From Peribolospora baueri (taxonomy: Eukaryota; Basidiomycota; Peribolosporomycetes; Peribolosporales; Peribolosporaceae), in contig JAMDHS010000053.1 of NCBI GenBank assembly GCA_029717555.1, positions 1 through 64,000 of the forward strand: a DNA stretch of 64,000 nucleotides, given 5' to 3'. Made by a program: the position numbers and the translations under genes. The notes under the pieces are model-generated. The model ran no database searches, had not been told where the DNA came from, and saw only the letters and a program-made list of their open reading frames with translations. This document shows positions 11,527 to 24,114 of the stretch, piece by piece. Every line of letters begins with the position of its first letter. Positions within the stretch are counted from its first letter, which is position 1.

Positions 11527-13243
11527 TCATCTGCGTTGCTCCACCCTTCCTATAAAAGGCTGTGCGCTCGCCGACATCGCCTCCACCGTCACATCTTCTG
11601 CGCTTTCCCCTGCATAGTTTCTCCGGAAAGCCCTGTCATCCATCTCGATCGCAGAGCCGTTCCCTCCGGACCACTCTCCTACTACCTTTTCCCTCGGCCG
11701 CGGTCGCATCCAACCGGGCTTGCGTTCGCCTCCGGCGACCCGTCCCGAGCCATCGTATCCGACCTTGGCCGCGTCCTTAGCGGAGGCCATGACGGCGCCA
11801 ACTCCGTAGAGACGGACCTGGTCCCGGAGCTTGATCTGCTCGGCGTAATAAGCGTGAGTTTCTGAAACGACGGCGAAGCGTTGTCGGACATGGAGGTGGA
11901 AAAGGAAAAGGAAGGAGAGGGCGCACACTTTTGACGTGACACGCGGATGTGTGACGGGAAAAAAGATAGAACAGAGCGTCCCGGTACGAGACGTCACGGA
12001 GAAGGACCAGAGGTGAGCTATACCGAACTGACGCATAAAGGAAAAAGAGACGTAACCACGGCGGGGAAGCGGGACCGTCACTCACCAGCAAGCGCACCAA
12101 CACCCAGAATCACAAAACTGTACAGTTTCCCTCCGCGATCCTGGCCCAAAGGTGGCCCACACACCCCGTTCTGGATGTTGTTATATTGCCCAGGTTGGGA
12201 AGAGGATGAGGCACAGTTGTACGACTGACATTCCTTGTCGGCTGCGCACGGTTGTCCCTGGTCTTTTTGTGCGTGGCAAGTGGAGGAGGGCGCATCACAA
12301 TAGAGGAGAGACCCGCAATTGTCACTGGGAACAGAGTGTACATTGCAGCAAGGCACGTAAGGACGTGTTCAAGTTGGAGGGCCGCGCTCCCTTGGACGAC
12401 AGTGACATGATTTGTTCTTTTCGCGCTGAGATCACACGGCGGTATCAACTCACCGACTGACGACATCTCCATAATTTTGTCCTCCAGATCCGTACACGGT
12501 GTACACAATGTTCTCATTCAAACAAGGCGAGTTGAGTGTAGCATTTTTCCATTGGCAGGCAAAGTGCAGGCAAATAGATGTCGTTCCGGGTGGTTGGGAG
12601 GAATCAGGCGGGGCGCATTCGTCTATGGTCAAAACGAAATTAAGAAAATAACACGTTCGGTAAGATTTCCCTCACGCGGATGAGCAATTCAAGCCGGGCC
12701 AGCGTGACATGGGCGACCCAAATAGCTGACTGACCATCTCGGTTCAGTTGACAAGGGGAGCCTACGGGCAGTACGTCCTGACACGCGTCCTCTTCGTCCG
12801 GGCAAAACTGACCCGGGCCACAGAGAGGCGGAAGTTGCTGCGAACAAACCCAAACATTCGTAATGATACAGTAAGTGGGAGATGAAGCTAGAAAATCGTA
12901 CTCCATCTCTTTCGTCTGACAGCTTCGTCTGCGACGAGAGCACAACAGGTGGACTGTGGGAGTTGACCCATCCGAATCGACTCACAGCAGTCCGGCCATA
13001 GCCCAACGGGTACTCGTCCCTCCTGCAGCCCTTAGGCTGGCAGGTTCCCTGAGCGGAGCAGAACTTCGTGTAGCCACATTCGGACTTGAACTGGTTCGTG
13101 CCCGTGATGAGCTGGTTGCGGGCCTGCGAGCACGGCGCGCCCACTGCCGGCCCTGGGCTGGAGAAGACCGGCGATAAAAGCAGAGCAAGGGAGAGGACGC
13201 AAAGGGAAAACAGGGGTGCCCGGCTGAGAGACGAGGTGGGCAT
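11527..13243 (-). CDS. Cysteine-rich single-pass surface protein, unknown family
   Basis: Five exons join in phase: 12986-13243, 12735-12837, 12454-12622, 12086-12324 and 11527-11861, giving 367 aa. An N-terminal signal peptide (about residues 1-35, LFSLCVLSLALLLSPVFS) is followed by an ectodomain of about 200 aa rich in spaced cysteines (CGPGQFC, CLHFACQW, DNCGSLLYCD, KECQSYNC). A short hydrophobic stretch (YSFVILGVGALAG, near residue 250) should be a membrane span. A charged tail of about 110 aa follows. The cysteine spacing suggests several small disulfide modules, as in receptor ectodomains. I do not recognise a named family and assign no ligand. The last splice, right at the membrane span, is the least certain. 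It is divergent to the glutaredoxin gene, with 443 bp between starts. Confidence 0.8.
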
Positions 13244-13686
13244 CTTGGCCTCGAAAGCACACCGCTGGTGGAGGTGGTCAGTTAAGCGAGAGTCGGGCCG
13301 AGCTCGGGAAGGACGACCGACTGCGCACCTTGAGGGCGGAGAAGGACGCTCGCAAGCGGCGATCGATGTCGGCGTGCTTCCTTCCAGTCCCCCTCGGTCT
13401 AGCTCCAGCAAGTGCTCGGCGTCTTCTCCCTTTGCACTCGGCCACGACTTCTTCGAATGTTCTCGTCCTACCAGGTAACATCAGACAGCCGCCAGCATTT
13501 CGATCCCGCTTGCTTGATTGGCAAGCCTCGGGTCCTGTCCCACCTCCTCACATCCTTCGCAGGGCCTAGGACAAGCTCGACCTTGATCGCCGATTGTCGA
13601 TCATCTCCAGGCCTTGTCTCTGGCGACTATACTTCCTCTCTTCCCGTGATTTTTCCTTGAGCTGGCAGCTTCTGCACCGGGAAACC
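13244..13686. promoter_or_regulatory. Bidirectional promoter region
   Basis: 443 bp between the divergent start codons of the cysteine-rich surface protein and the membrane glutaredoxin. No clear TATA box. Both products are predicted to enter the secretory pathway, so shared control is possible but not shown by the sequence. Confidence 0.45.
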
Positions 13687-14883
13687 ATGCCTACCGACAT
13701 TGAAAAAGGAGAGAATGCCCCCCGGTCCGGCCGATCCTCGCCGTCCGTCGACACGTCCAATGGCAATGGGTATCTGGGCTACCTCTTCCGACGACGCAAG
13801 CTCCTCCTCGTCCTCCTCGTCTCCCCTCTTGTTGTCCTCTTCTACGTCCACTTCATTCTCAAAGCGTCTTTATTTTCTCTATATGACTCGGGCTCTCCGC
13901 CGCCACGATCCGGGGTATTGCCGGTCGTTACCGGGATCGTGCGACCTGGAGGCGCGAGGCTCGACATCGGCCAAGGCGAGGCCGCCGGCTTGGTACCGCC
14001 CGTACGTCATCCGTCAGTAAAGGAGGATCCCGAAAGAGCAAGTTCTTTGGACGACTCCAATAAGTCACCAAAAGGGCCTCCCAGCCGATTCGTGCCGATT
14101 CCCGCAACCCAACCTCCTCCGCCCATTCTTCCACGCTCTTGCCTTCTCCTGTTCAACGCGCTCATGCTCCGCCCTGAAAATCCACGTAACCCCGCGTTCC
14201 AAGTGAGCCGGACTTTCATCCAGGACATGAAGGACGCGATGGCGGCGGAGCGGCTGGAGAAGTGGAGCCCCACAAGGGCGCAAGAGGCTCATAAATTCAT
14301 CCAGTGGATCGGAAAGGTCTTGGGTGATAGGGCGTACGGCACTGGCTCTGGTGGGCTGATGCAACTATGGGTAGAAGGAGGAAGCGTGTGGGAGAAGGAG
14401 ATGTTGAGCGAGCCGGAAAATCGGCTGGTCGTGTACTCCAAGACTTGTGAGTATATTTTTCTGGTCCAGCTAGCTCCGTCTTTTCTCTTCTGACTCGTGC
14501 GCTCTTCTCTCCGCATGGTGTTGCGTATTTTCCGCCTCTTTCCCAGACTGTCCCTTTTCCAAACGAGCCAAAGCTCTCCTGAAAGCCCTCGGAGTTCCGC
14601 ACCGAGTGGTCGAAGTTGACATTCGAAGTGAGTCTCCATTTTCGTTCTTGCGATTCTACACCGCTGAAGGTACGCCAACTGACCTTGTGCTGCATACCTT
14701 GTATTGTCTCTAGCTGACTCAGATCTTGTCAAGGAAGCCCTCAGCGCGTTCACCGGTCACTCCACATTTCCCAATGTCATTCTCGCTGGCGAGAGTTTGG
14801 GAGGCGCAGACGACCTCGATGCTCTGCACTCGAGCGGGAGGCTCGAGGAAATGCTCAAGGAGAAGGGTCTTCTCAAAACGTGA
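13687..14883 (+). CDS. Membrane-anchored monothiol glutaredoxin (Grx6/7 type)
   Basis: Three exons, 13687-14446, 14547-14627 and 14714-14883, give 336 aa. After a Ser-rich cytosolic start there is one membrane anchor (about residues 38-60, RKLLLVLLVSPLVVLFYV), then a linker and a C-terminal glutaredoxin domain. The active site is YCPFS, a single-cysteine (monothiol) site. The glutathione-binding part is recognisable (STFPNVILAGESLGGADDL). Yeast Grx6 and Grx7 have the same layout and work in the early secretory pathway in redox and iron homeostasis; that role is inferred by architecture. The intron between LVVYSKT and YCPFS falls just before the active site. The long linker between anchor and domain makes it larger than the yeast proteins (about 200-230 aa). 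Confidence 0.9.
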
Positions 14884-15339
14884 TACGATGTCCGGGCCTT
14901 TGAGAGCCTTTGTCCATTTCTTCGTCGCGTTCTGTGTCTCTGCAGAATCAGCAAGGATTCGTCTTCTCTCGTCCCCTTCCTTTCACTCGCTCTAGACGGA
15001 TGATCGACTTGCCCAATGGAAGTGTAGTATACCTCGACATATTTGCATTGCCCTTTTCCCACTCTTTATTCACCACCCGTCACCCGAAAGGCTTGAGGAA
15101 AGGAGTGCAAGAATGAAAGGAGGGGAATGGATCGACACGGTCGCGTCTGTGCGCGCACGGCGGGACCTTCCCGCAGCCGAGCGCCGGCGGCCGTGCCTGG
15201 AACCGCCCCGGACGGTTGAATTGTGGACTCAATATATTCTTGCAGTGCGAGAAGACCAACACTCCCATTCCCACTCTCGCCTTTTTGCCCCCCTGAGACT
15301 CTCCACCGGCATCAGCAGCTAGCTAAAGTTCCTTCTCCC
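14884..15339. other. Intergenic region
   Basis: The 3' flank of the glutaredoxin gene and the promoter side of the metallopeptidase gene (both plus strand). A TCAATATATTC stretch near 15230 is the only AT-rich, TATA-like site. No supported gene. Confidence 0.4.
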
Positions 15340-18300
15340 ATGCCCTCCTTCCAGGACGACTACCGTCCACACATCACCAACCTCCGCGATGGCGAGGTAG
15401 TGTTCGACGTGCGTGCCTGTTTCCCGCGTATACTCACCCTCACTGGCTGACCGCAAATGATATATGCGGGTTCCTCGCGCGACTTTGCATCTAATGTCTG
15501 TAATTGCTCGCTCACTTGTTCGCCCACTGGCCTGTTTCACTCTGCACAGCGCCTCGTGCTCGTGCATGGCACCGTCGGCCCAGTGGGCAAGTTCTTCGAT
15601 GCTTCGATCCTAATGGACGGCAGCGGCCAGTTTGCGCCGCAAATGTGGCAGGTAACGGATGGTGCGCTAGCGGAAGACGGTCGTTCTTTTGACGCATCGG
15701 GCTGGGCGTTGACCAAGTTGGTTGCTGGTCCTCCGCCCGCACTCTCTCACAGGCTATTTCAAGGCCCTCGTCCCCCTCAGCCCCGGCCCCCAGACTCTTC
15801 GCTTCAGTTATGTCCCTTCTCCCTGTCCTATCCCGACGTCAAGTCTACCCTCTCTCGATCCTTCGTGGCCCTTTGCGACGCTCAACGTCACTTACACCCC
15901 TCGGCCGCACAATCCGCCTCTACATCTCGCCGTCCTCGTGGCCAAGGATAGCGAGCTGAAAGTCGATTGCCCGCCGGAAAGAAGAGGCATTGACGACGGC
16001 CTAGACGTGGTCCTTCGCAAGTTTGCGCTCCAAGCTTACATGTGGCAGGTGGGGTACACGTGGGAGAAGCCCGCTACGGGTGGGAGAAGCCCGCTACGGG
16101 AAGGAGGGTATTGTCCTTTCCGTTCTCACTCACTCTTGTTATCCTCTGTCTTCGAACGCCGCTCGCCGACGGTTTCAAACACCCCTCTCTGCTTCCCAGG
16201 CATATACCACCGAGCAGATGCGTCGACATGGGCTCGGTCGTCGCTCGTTCCGTTTCGACGAGGTCGACAACGCAGATATAGTTCAAGACATTGCTCAGCT
16301 ACCCAAGATCCATATTCTCAGAAGTCAAAGGACGATGAAAGAGATTAGAGAGAAAGATAACGCTCAGCAGTACCAGGGCGGTAAGTGAAGCGGTCTTTCG
16401 TCTTCTTGCTAGCAAGAGCTGTTTCTCGTTTCGCTCCGTTAACCCATGAGCACTCGTCTTTACTTTTCTCTATTCTGTGCGTCTGACCACATGGACACGA
16501 GCAGCCAAACGAGGCGCTGCAATGCTCGACTTCACGGTGGACGTTCTCGAATCTCCATCCTGCCCTCCCGAGATTTTACACGACAACGGTGCTCACGTCG
16601 CTTGCCTGACATTGGACACTCAATGGGACCCTCGCATTCGGCTTTTGCGCGGTCATGCCGCCGTAGGGTTTGGCGGTCCGGGACAAGGACTCAAGGTGGG
16701 CGTATGCGGGAGTCATTGGATCCATGCCGCTCCTCGCGGTCTGGAGGAGGTTACAATGAAGTTCCTGGACGAGGGGAGGACGGATGAGAGGTTTTGCGTG
16801 AACGATCTCGGCGAGGTGAGCTCCGTTGCGAAGGACTTGCAAAGACGCGCTGTTGTCTGCTGTCGTCCTGATGAGAATGTGGTCCTTGCTTCTTTGGCGC
16901 ATCGTCGAAAGTGTGGAACGAGTGAGTCGCTCCAAAAGCCATACTCGTTCCGGTCGCGTTTTACTTGCGCTCATTAGTTTCCCCACCTTTATGACATGCG
17001 GATTTGTAGATTGGGAGGTGAGATTTTGCACCCACCTCTTGCTCATGGCTGATGAGACTGGACTGATTGAGTTCATATCGGACGCTGAAGACGCTGAACA
17101 TCGGTTCTGGGTGAGTAGACGAGACGTGGCAGTGACATCCGAGGACGCGGTTGGCTGAAAAAGCCGTCTTTCCGCGCCGCGCCCCTGCTTCCCCATTAGC
17201 GCGTTTCTCCATGAGGTGAGGGGAGGAAGGGATAGAGAACAGGTGTACCGTGCTGGAAGCGTAGCTGATCTCTGCGGTCTTTGTCCGCAAGACCGGACAT
17301 GCGTTCAACAATCCTCACCATCCATCCGGCATCATGGCCCGAGGTTAGTTCCTAGCGGCCGACGATGTGTCCAGACTCGCCGATTTTTTGGTCCTTACGC
17401 AAGCGCTCTGTCACCTCGACAGGCTATCAAGAGTGGAACCGCGCCTTCATGACCCGCGAAGGGCATTCCACCCGCACAGGCTCGCGTTTCAAGCGGCCGA
17501 TCGCGGAGGACGACAGCGACCTGAATCACTGGCATAGGTTGGCTGCCATCCGTTTCCGGTTCCATCCTTCTTTCCGTCTGCCGTCCGACCCGCCGTTGCC
17601 CAGTCTCCGGGAGGCCCAATTCCAAGGCCATCAAGGGTGGAAGACGTACTTGGACTCCTGGCCGTCGTGGCAGCCTGTCGACGAGGGCATCGTGCTCTCC
17701 TGCGCAGCCGGTATCGCCCTCGTGGAGATCGAAGTGGATGATCAGTTCAAGAGCCACATAGAGTGGCCATTTGTTGACCCTCCGTCGCAGCCAGCCCCAC
17801 CCACAAGCATCCTGATCACGCCACAGTACCTTTCGCAGCGCATCGGAAGGGACGCAATGAGCTGCAAGGTCACCATGAAAGCGCTCGCCACGAACCACAA
17901 TGACGCGACTTTGCCGGATTTCAGAGGCGCGTCCGAGAGAATGCTTGTCCAGGGCGTCGAAGGCCCCGTCGTGAAAGGCGTTGCGTTTGGGCAGGAGTCG
18001 GAAAACCCGAGGCTGAGATGGATGGTGCCTCTGCCGAGCGCATTCGGTCGTGGACGAGGACCGAGATTGACGAGGGTAACTGTGGGTGAACGATGCGCTC
18101 CAAGTCCATCTCTGTTTCGCACAGACACGGAGACGATTTCGCTCTTCTCTTTCTCCGACGTCAGGTCCATTCAGGCGCCTGCTTGGATGGTATCTCGTTC
18201 AAGTTCGCCGACGGCAGTCGCATAGTCGTTGGTTCTGATTCGGGAGGCTCACCTCACCACTTTGATTTGCACGCGGGCGAGACGGTTGAGAAGCTCCACG

Positions 18301-18633
18301 TGCGCTCTGGCGTTTGGCTAGACGCGGTGCAGGTCGTCACTAGCAGTGGTCGGGTGAGCCCTATGTATGGGGGAACTGGAGGAGGGCTTCGGACCATCGG
18401 TGAGCGAGTTGTGCTCCTGGTCTCATATCGTACTAACGCCTCTTGAGATGACCGATACATTACGATCGACATCGTATCCCCCACTTCCATCTCCTGTAGA
18501 GCCTCCTCCGGGGCACACTCTTGTGGGCCTGTACGGATCGAGCATGGACGGCGGCGGGGGCCGACTTGGCTGGACCGCCTCCCTCGGTGAGTGGAGCGTT
18601 CGTCGTCTCGCCAGCCGCATGTCCGAGGGTTGA
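15340..18633 (+). CDS. Zinc metallopeptidase (YIL108W type) with jacalin-like C-terminus
   Basis: A multi-exon gene beginning MPSFQDDYRPHITNL. The zinc site is HETGH: AFLHE ends one short exon at about 17216, and TGHAFNNPHHPSGIMARG follows after an intron. That matches the fungal putative metallopeptidase family of yeast YIL108W (HExGHAF with a downstream HHPSGIM). The C-terminal 150-200 residues (ISFKFADGSRIVVGSDSGG, GETVEKLHVRSGVWLDAVQ, GLYGSSMDGGGGRLGW) have the repeating pattern of a jacalin-like beta-prism lectin fold. Substrate and location are unknown. Exons between about 16,815 and 17,200 are not resolved. The 3' end is either the TGA at 18631-18633 or, if a GTGAGT intron after WTASLG is used, a stop at 18731-18733. 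One intron holds a 20-bp direct duplication near 16,060-16,100. Confidence 0.8.
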
Positions 18634-20593
18634 TCGCTGGCGTGGGCTGGCTTGCTGATGGCTGTCGTCGATCGTCCTCTCTTGGCCTCGGGTCGTTTCG
18701 CGTCGCGTAGGAGGACTCTATCAAAGATTATGATCCCCTAAGTGCTTGCACGCTTTAAACCATAGACGCCGCCTTGTAACTCTTCCAATGGGGATGTAAA
18801 CGTGTATACGCGCTGAAAGGCTGTATGGACGAAAGCTTGCACGACCGGCCGACACATCCTCCATCCTCTGGTGTGTGTAGCTCTCATGGCGTCCTTCAAC
18901 CTTCCTGTGGTCCACGCGTATCCGTCTCCCACGACACTGGCACGTATTCTTCTGGCGGTGCCTGCAATGGAAGACAAAAGTCAGTTGAGAGCGATGTAAA
19001 CAAAACAGGGCGACGAGAGGGTTAGGGATCATATACGCGCATTGTTCCTCTGCACGTTTCTTTCGTCGAAGGATCCAAAAACTGCCTGCCTCCCTCCAAC
19101 CCACCGGGACGCCCTTCAGCTTCATGCTTATCGTTCATTTTTTTTGTTTTGAAGCGCGCCTTGTCTTGAGCGGCTGTCTTGGAGCGGTTGCGTGCCGTCC
19201 TAGAATCAAGCGTCTTCTCTATCCGCCCAAGTCGCGACAAAGTGCTTGCCTTGGAGAGAGGTCGTACGTCGCATTTTGGCAATCGTATACTTGACATGAT
19301 TGGGGTTGAGTCGCCTGCAAAACATGAATCAAGAAACATGAGCGGGGTGTGAGAGTCCCAGAGTGAATATGGTGCTGCGTATATCGACGGTCGAATCGAT
19401 GCTGAGGAATGTCGAAGTCTGTGGTACGACAGACTGAACCGCCAGCCGTGAGCTCACGCACGCGGACCAGATCGAAAACTAACACATCGAGCCTTCTCTG
19501 GAAGATCAAGGACGCCTACTCCATCGACAAGAAGAGTCTACTCGTCCGTAGGCCTAAGCCTGTGCATAGAAGAAGGAGCAAGTCGGCAAGCAAGTGCACA
19601 GTCGTAAACCAAGGCCACGGCACAAAGTCACGCTCACTTCTTCATCTCTTGCAGGACGAGCGCCTTTCGGGGAAGGAGGGAAGGGTCCTCCTCTGAGTCG
19701 CCCTTCCGCTCACGTTCACGTTTTAACCTTATACTCATATCGGGCCCCCACCGAACCGCTGACCGGCACCGGAGTGCACGCAGCTAAATTTTGTGATGGT
19801 GAAGGTGCTTGGCGGTCGGAGAAGAGCGCAGATGATAATCAAGACTGCAAGTGTGTGCGTGCGACATTAGACTGTCAGCGGGACGTGACATGGTCAAATA
19901 GATGGCCAGCACAATATGACATACCAATGAGTAGGAAGTAGACGATGGGTTCTCAGGCGATGGAAACATCATAGAAGACGAAGAGCGATAATAGAAGAAA
20001 CACTTCAACGACCGGGGACTGGGCGACTCGCGTAATCGACGCGACAGGGTGTAGCGTGCGCTAAAGTGCAAGAGTAAAAAAAAAAACATTGGCACAACTG
20101 CAAGAATTGAGGTTTTACACTCTGCTGTGAGCTCGTACATCTTATATTGGACGTTTACACCGTGCCCGCGGCGTAAGGAAAAAAAAAAAAAAGTTCGGAT
20201 GAGGCGACGGGAAGCACGATCGAGGTCTTGGTCGTTGGCCGGCGGGGGTTCCGTGTGACTATGGTAGGTAAGAGAGAGTCAGGAGCGCCATGTGCGGAAG
20301 CCCATCGCCGAAGAAAGTGTGCATCGTGCCTTCGTCTCGGCTTCTAAAATACCGGCTTCTAGAAGACCGGCCTTGCTCATTCCCGCGCCGCAACGCCGCA
20401 CGAAGTCGCTTTCGAAGTGGAGGTGCGCTGCGCCTCTCCGAGTTTGTTTGTTTGTTTGTTTTTTTCATCCTACTTTCATGGGGCAGCTAGGGAACGACCG
20501 GCCAGATGCCCTCAGTCACGGACTGTTTCGGATTCGTTCGAGAACGGTCTGGACGGAAACGAGGAGGCAAAACTGGAGACGGCATCATGGACG
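18634..20593. other. About 2 kb without a supported gene
   Basis: Open frames of 79 to 118 codons exist on both strands (19409-19696 plus; 18738-18977, 19022-19339, 19219-19509 and 19784-20140 minus). They overlap, lack recognisable domains, and I cannot join them into a convincing spliced gene. Poly-A/poly-T runs occur near 19137, 20070 and 20180. The region is more AT-rich than the housekeeping DNA and borders the mobile-element block, so decayed insertions are likely. Confidence 0.4.
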
Positions 20594-20599
20594 TCCGTA

Positions 20600-21215
20600 G
20601 GTACAATTTACGAGCTCTTTCATCGCCGAAGCGGCGAAGCGCGCACGGAAGCTCGTGGGAAGAAGGCCCATGCGCTGCCCAGGGTCGGAGGGATTCGGGA
20701 GGCTCTGGATTCCACTGAGGTCAGCGATATATATATATAAAAGGACCAGTGTGCCCTCTGCGCCAGGTGCCCCGCACGTTCGCCCGCTTTAACAGTTTTA
20801 ATTAAGGATTAAGGAAGCAACTGCAGAAACCGCTAAAGCAACTGCCGAAAGAAAAGGTTATAAAGATTATAGGATCTATACGCGCCGCCAGGCCCGGAGG
20901 GTTAAAACTAACCGGAAGAAGAAAGTAGGGGTATAAAATTGTGTCACGGAGAAAACGGGCGGAGGATCTCTGGATATACAATATTATCAGTGATTCGGTC
21001 GGTATTGTTTGGGGAGCAGAGCAGGGAAAGGCCATCGACATCAGTGGTCCTGGTATAAAGGACTAGTCTCCGCCCGGGGCGTGTTTTCCCCCGGGAACTC
21101 ATACGTGTAACAGGACAGAACTGCTTCCCGTGCACTTAGGATCGACTCATACAGTAGACCGGTCGCACACCGAGCCAACCCGAACCAGAACCAAGTCGAG
21201 ATACGGTCCCCGACA
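20600..21215 (+). repeat. 5' LTR of the chromovirus fossil, interrupted
   Basis: It matches the 3' LTR in blocks: GCGGCGAAGCGCGCACGGA near 20,630, GACTAGTCTCCGCCCGGGGC near 21,060, and the end GGTCCCCGACA at 21,215. A 300-bp insertion separates the blocks. The left edge is uncertain. Confidence 0.75.
20741..21055. mobile_element. Small insertion nested in the 5' LTR
   Basis: About 300 bp are present here and absent from the 3' LTR. The sequence TATAAAGGAC (with one extra A on the left) flanks both sides, as a target-site duplication of about 10 bp would. The inner ends show a short imperfect inverted match (GGACCAGTG and CAGTGGTCC). The insert is AT-richer than its host. It contains a short basic frame (ERKGYKDYRIYTRRQARR) of unknown origin. 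Confidence 0.55.
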
Positions 21216-24114
21216 GTAGTTCCACCCACCTCATCACCCCGTTCCCTGTGTGACAACCGGACCAGCGTCAGCAATGCCGCCAAGGACCACCGCCAGCGCG
21301 GCAGCAGCAGCCGCAGAATCGACAAACGACCCTGTCGCCACTCTTGTCGAATAACTCTCCGACCGCGTCAAGGCTCTCGAGGAGGCAAATCGAAGCCGAC
21401 GGGAAAGCCTTCGAGAGCTGGAGGAGGAGCGCGCCCTCTTCCTCGCAGCCGGAGAGCCTTGCGTCGCCGACCGTCGCCAAGGAGCCTAGCCTCGACGGTG
21501 TAGGAGGAAGAGGAGTGGAGACGAGAGGCAGGAGGAAGGGAAACCTGCAGGGTCAGGCCCTGATGGCAAGCTCGTCAGCAGGATCGATGGACGCGACGAT
21601 GCCAGGCAGCGGCCAGGTCGCAAGGCGGAAGCGGCTGAGTGACGAGGAGAAGAGGCGCCTCCAAGAGCTAGGAGCTAGGATGGCGTTTCACATGCGGCAC
21701 GGCGGGACACATCACGAGGGAGTGCCCGACGAGGACGGCAGCAAGGGGCACAACGAAGCCGGCGGCGAAGGTGAACACGGCGTATGTGGTCACCAAGGGC
21801 GAGGAATCCAACTTTGTTTGTCTCATGTTGCCGCGAGCCCAGCCGGAGAGCAGCACGCTGCTGTTCACGACCGTCGAGATGCATGGACACGGGGCGCCCG
21901 TACCCGCGAAGGCGCTAGTCGACTGCGCTGCGTCCATGACGTTCATCTCCGAAGACTTTGTCCAGGCACGCTCGCTGCGCACCTACTCTCTCAGCGAGCC
22001 AGGCCCCGTCACCCGGTTCGGAGGAGCCGTGAAGGACGACGTAACCAGAGAGGCGACATTCTTAGTTGCCCCGACGCGCGGCTGGGACCTCATGCTGAGC
22101 CAGCCGTTCCTCATCAAGAACGGAATCCAACTGGACTTCGCCGTACCGAGATACCGTATCGACGGCGCAGTAGTCCCATTCGACCCACCGACGAGGCCGA
22201 CGAATGTTGACGCAACCCCGGGACGACGCGCTAGCCAGAGCTCAAGCGCCCCCGATGTGCGGTTCGTCTCGGCTCTCGAGTTTCAGCAGCCGTTGCAGCT
22301 GGAAAGACATGCCCGCGCGACGAGCCTGGTCGAGCTCGGTAGCTCCAAGGCTACGGCCAACGTCGTAGCGGATGTCGACGAAGACCCGGAAGACGACCTA
22401 GGGGACAAGGATGAGATTGGCGCCCTCATCCCGTCAAATCATCACGAGTTCGTGAGCGTCTTCTCGAAGGCGAAAGGAGTCAGCTACCGCCAGTCACGAA
22501 GAGCACGACGACCATGTTCACCGTATTCTGCAAAGCCTCAAGGATGTTGGCTCGTACGCCAGTCCGAAGAAGTGCCAATTACAGTCGAGTGCAGTGTCTC
22601 CTGGAGAGGAGGCAGTACTGCGAAGGGAACGTCACGTCCGTCGAAGTCCTTAGAGCGCTGATGTGGTTCGTCACGAAACCGTCTTCTCAACCGCCGCCAA
22701 GCCCGGTGGGCGACCAAGCTCGCGACTTCGATTTCACGATCGCCTATGGACCGGGCCTGGAGGGCGGCAAACCCGACGCATTGACGCGCAGGAGCGACGT
22801 CTATTGGGGGGGGGGGGGGAAGAGACGCCCACGCGACCCACCAACGGCAAGACCCGCACGAAGGAGCTGAACTTTATGGCGCTGTTGCGGCCGGATCGGC
22901 TCAAGGCGGAAGCGAACGCGTTGGAGGTAGCGACATTGACGACGGTCCCGGACGACATCATCTTGCTCGTCAAGGAGGCGCAAGCCAAGGACGAGAAGAT
23001 AGCAGGATGGGTAGCCGAGCTCCGTAGCTCAGAAGCGACGAAGCTCAGGGACAAAGGCTACCACTCGCTTTTGGAGATACGCGCGAGCTTAGAGGCGGGG
23101 TCGGCGGAATATCAGGAGTACGCGGCCGACCTCCGCTTACTTCACGAATACCTACGACAAGAAATGCGCCGCGCGCAAGCAGCGTACGCGGCCGACTACG
23201 ACAAGAGGCGCTCGACGGTACCCGAGTACCGACCCGGCGAGAAAGTGTGGCCGTCGACCGAGAACCTGAAGACGAAGAGGCCGATGAAGAAACTCGATAT
23301 CAAGCATCTAGGGCCCCTCAAGGTTCTCGCGAAGGTGTCGAGCCATGCCCACAAGCTCAACTTGCCGCCTAAAGTCAAAGTGCATCCTGTTTTCCATGTC
23401 AGCCTACTCGAACCCTACTGACCGAACAGGATCGCCAACCGAAAACAGCCACCGCCACCTCCGGTCGAGGTCTAGGGCGAGGCTGAGTTCGAGGCGGAGG
23501 CGATCTTGGATTCGAAGCTGACGCGAGGAGACAGGTTGTGGTACCTCGTCAAGTGGATGGGATACCAGGGCGCGGAGGAAACGACGTGGGAGCCGTCAGA
23601 GCACCTCGAGCGAAGTGAGGAGCTAGTGGACGAGTTTCACGCACAGTACCCGCAGAAGCCCAAGCCTGGTGACGAGTTCGAGCCCAAGGGAAAACGGGCT
23701 CGACGAAGTTGACCAAGACAAGAACATACACGATTCGGCTTCGAGCTAGCGAAGTGAGTCCAGCAGCGACTGCAGGGAAGAGGGGAGCATCGCAAGATCG
23801 AACCACCGCACGGTGGTGGGTCGCGAGCTCGCCGCGCAGATCCCCAACCCCACGGCCAACACCCACGAACCGACTCCATCCGAAGGCACCACCGCCACTT
23901 CGTCAATATTCGCCTCCACGTCAACTCCGCCGTAATCAGATCAGCAAGCATCGAAGGAACGAAGGGTGCCGCACAAGCGGTCGCGGGGCCCCTCGGCGTT
24001 CCTACACTTACGGCGAGACGCGGATGGCGGAGCTGGGACGAAGCGCGGGGATGGGAAGGAGAGTTTGCAGAGGATGTGCGACGAGGACGCCGCACCTGGG
24101 AAGAGACGGGCTGA

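Noticed and set aside
19409-19696. Plus-strand 95-codon frame and minus-strand frames across 18.7-20.1 kb
   Set aside because: Tried to join minus-strand pieces using GTGAGC at about 19,640 and nearby acceptors; the joined product stopped after nine codons. Not convincing as a gene.
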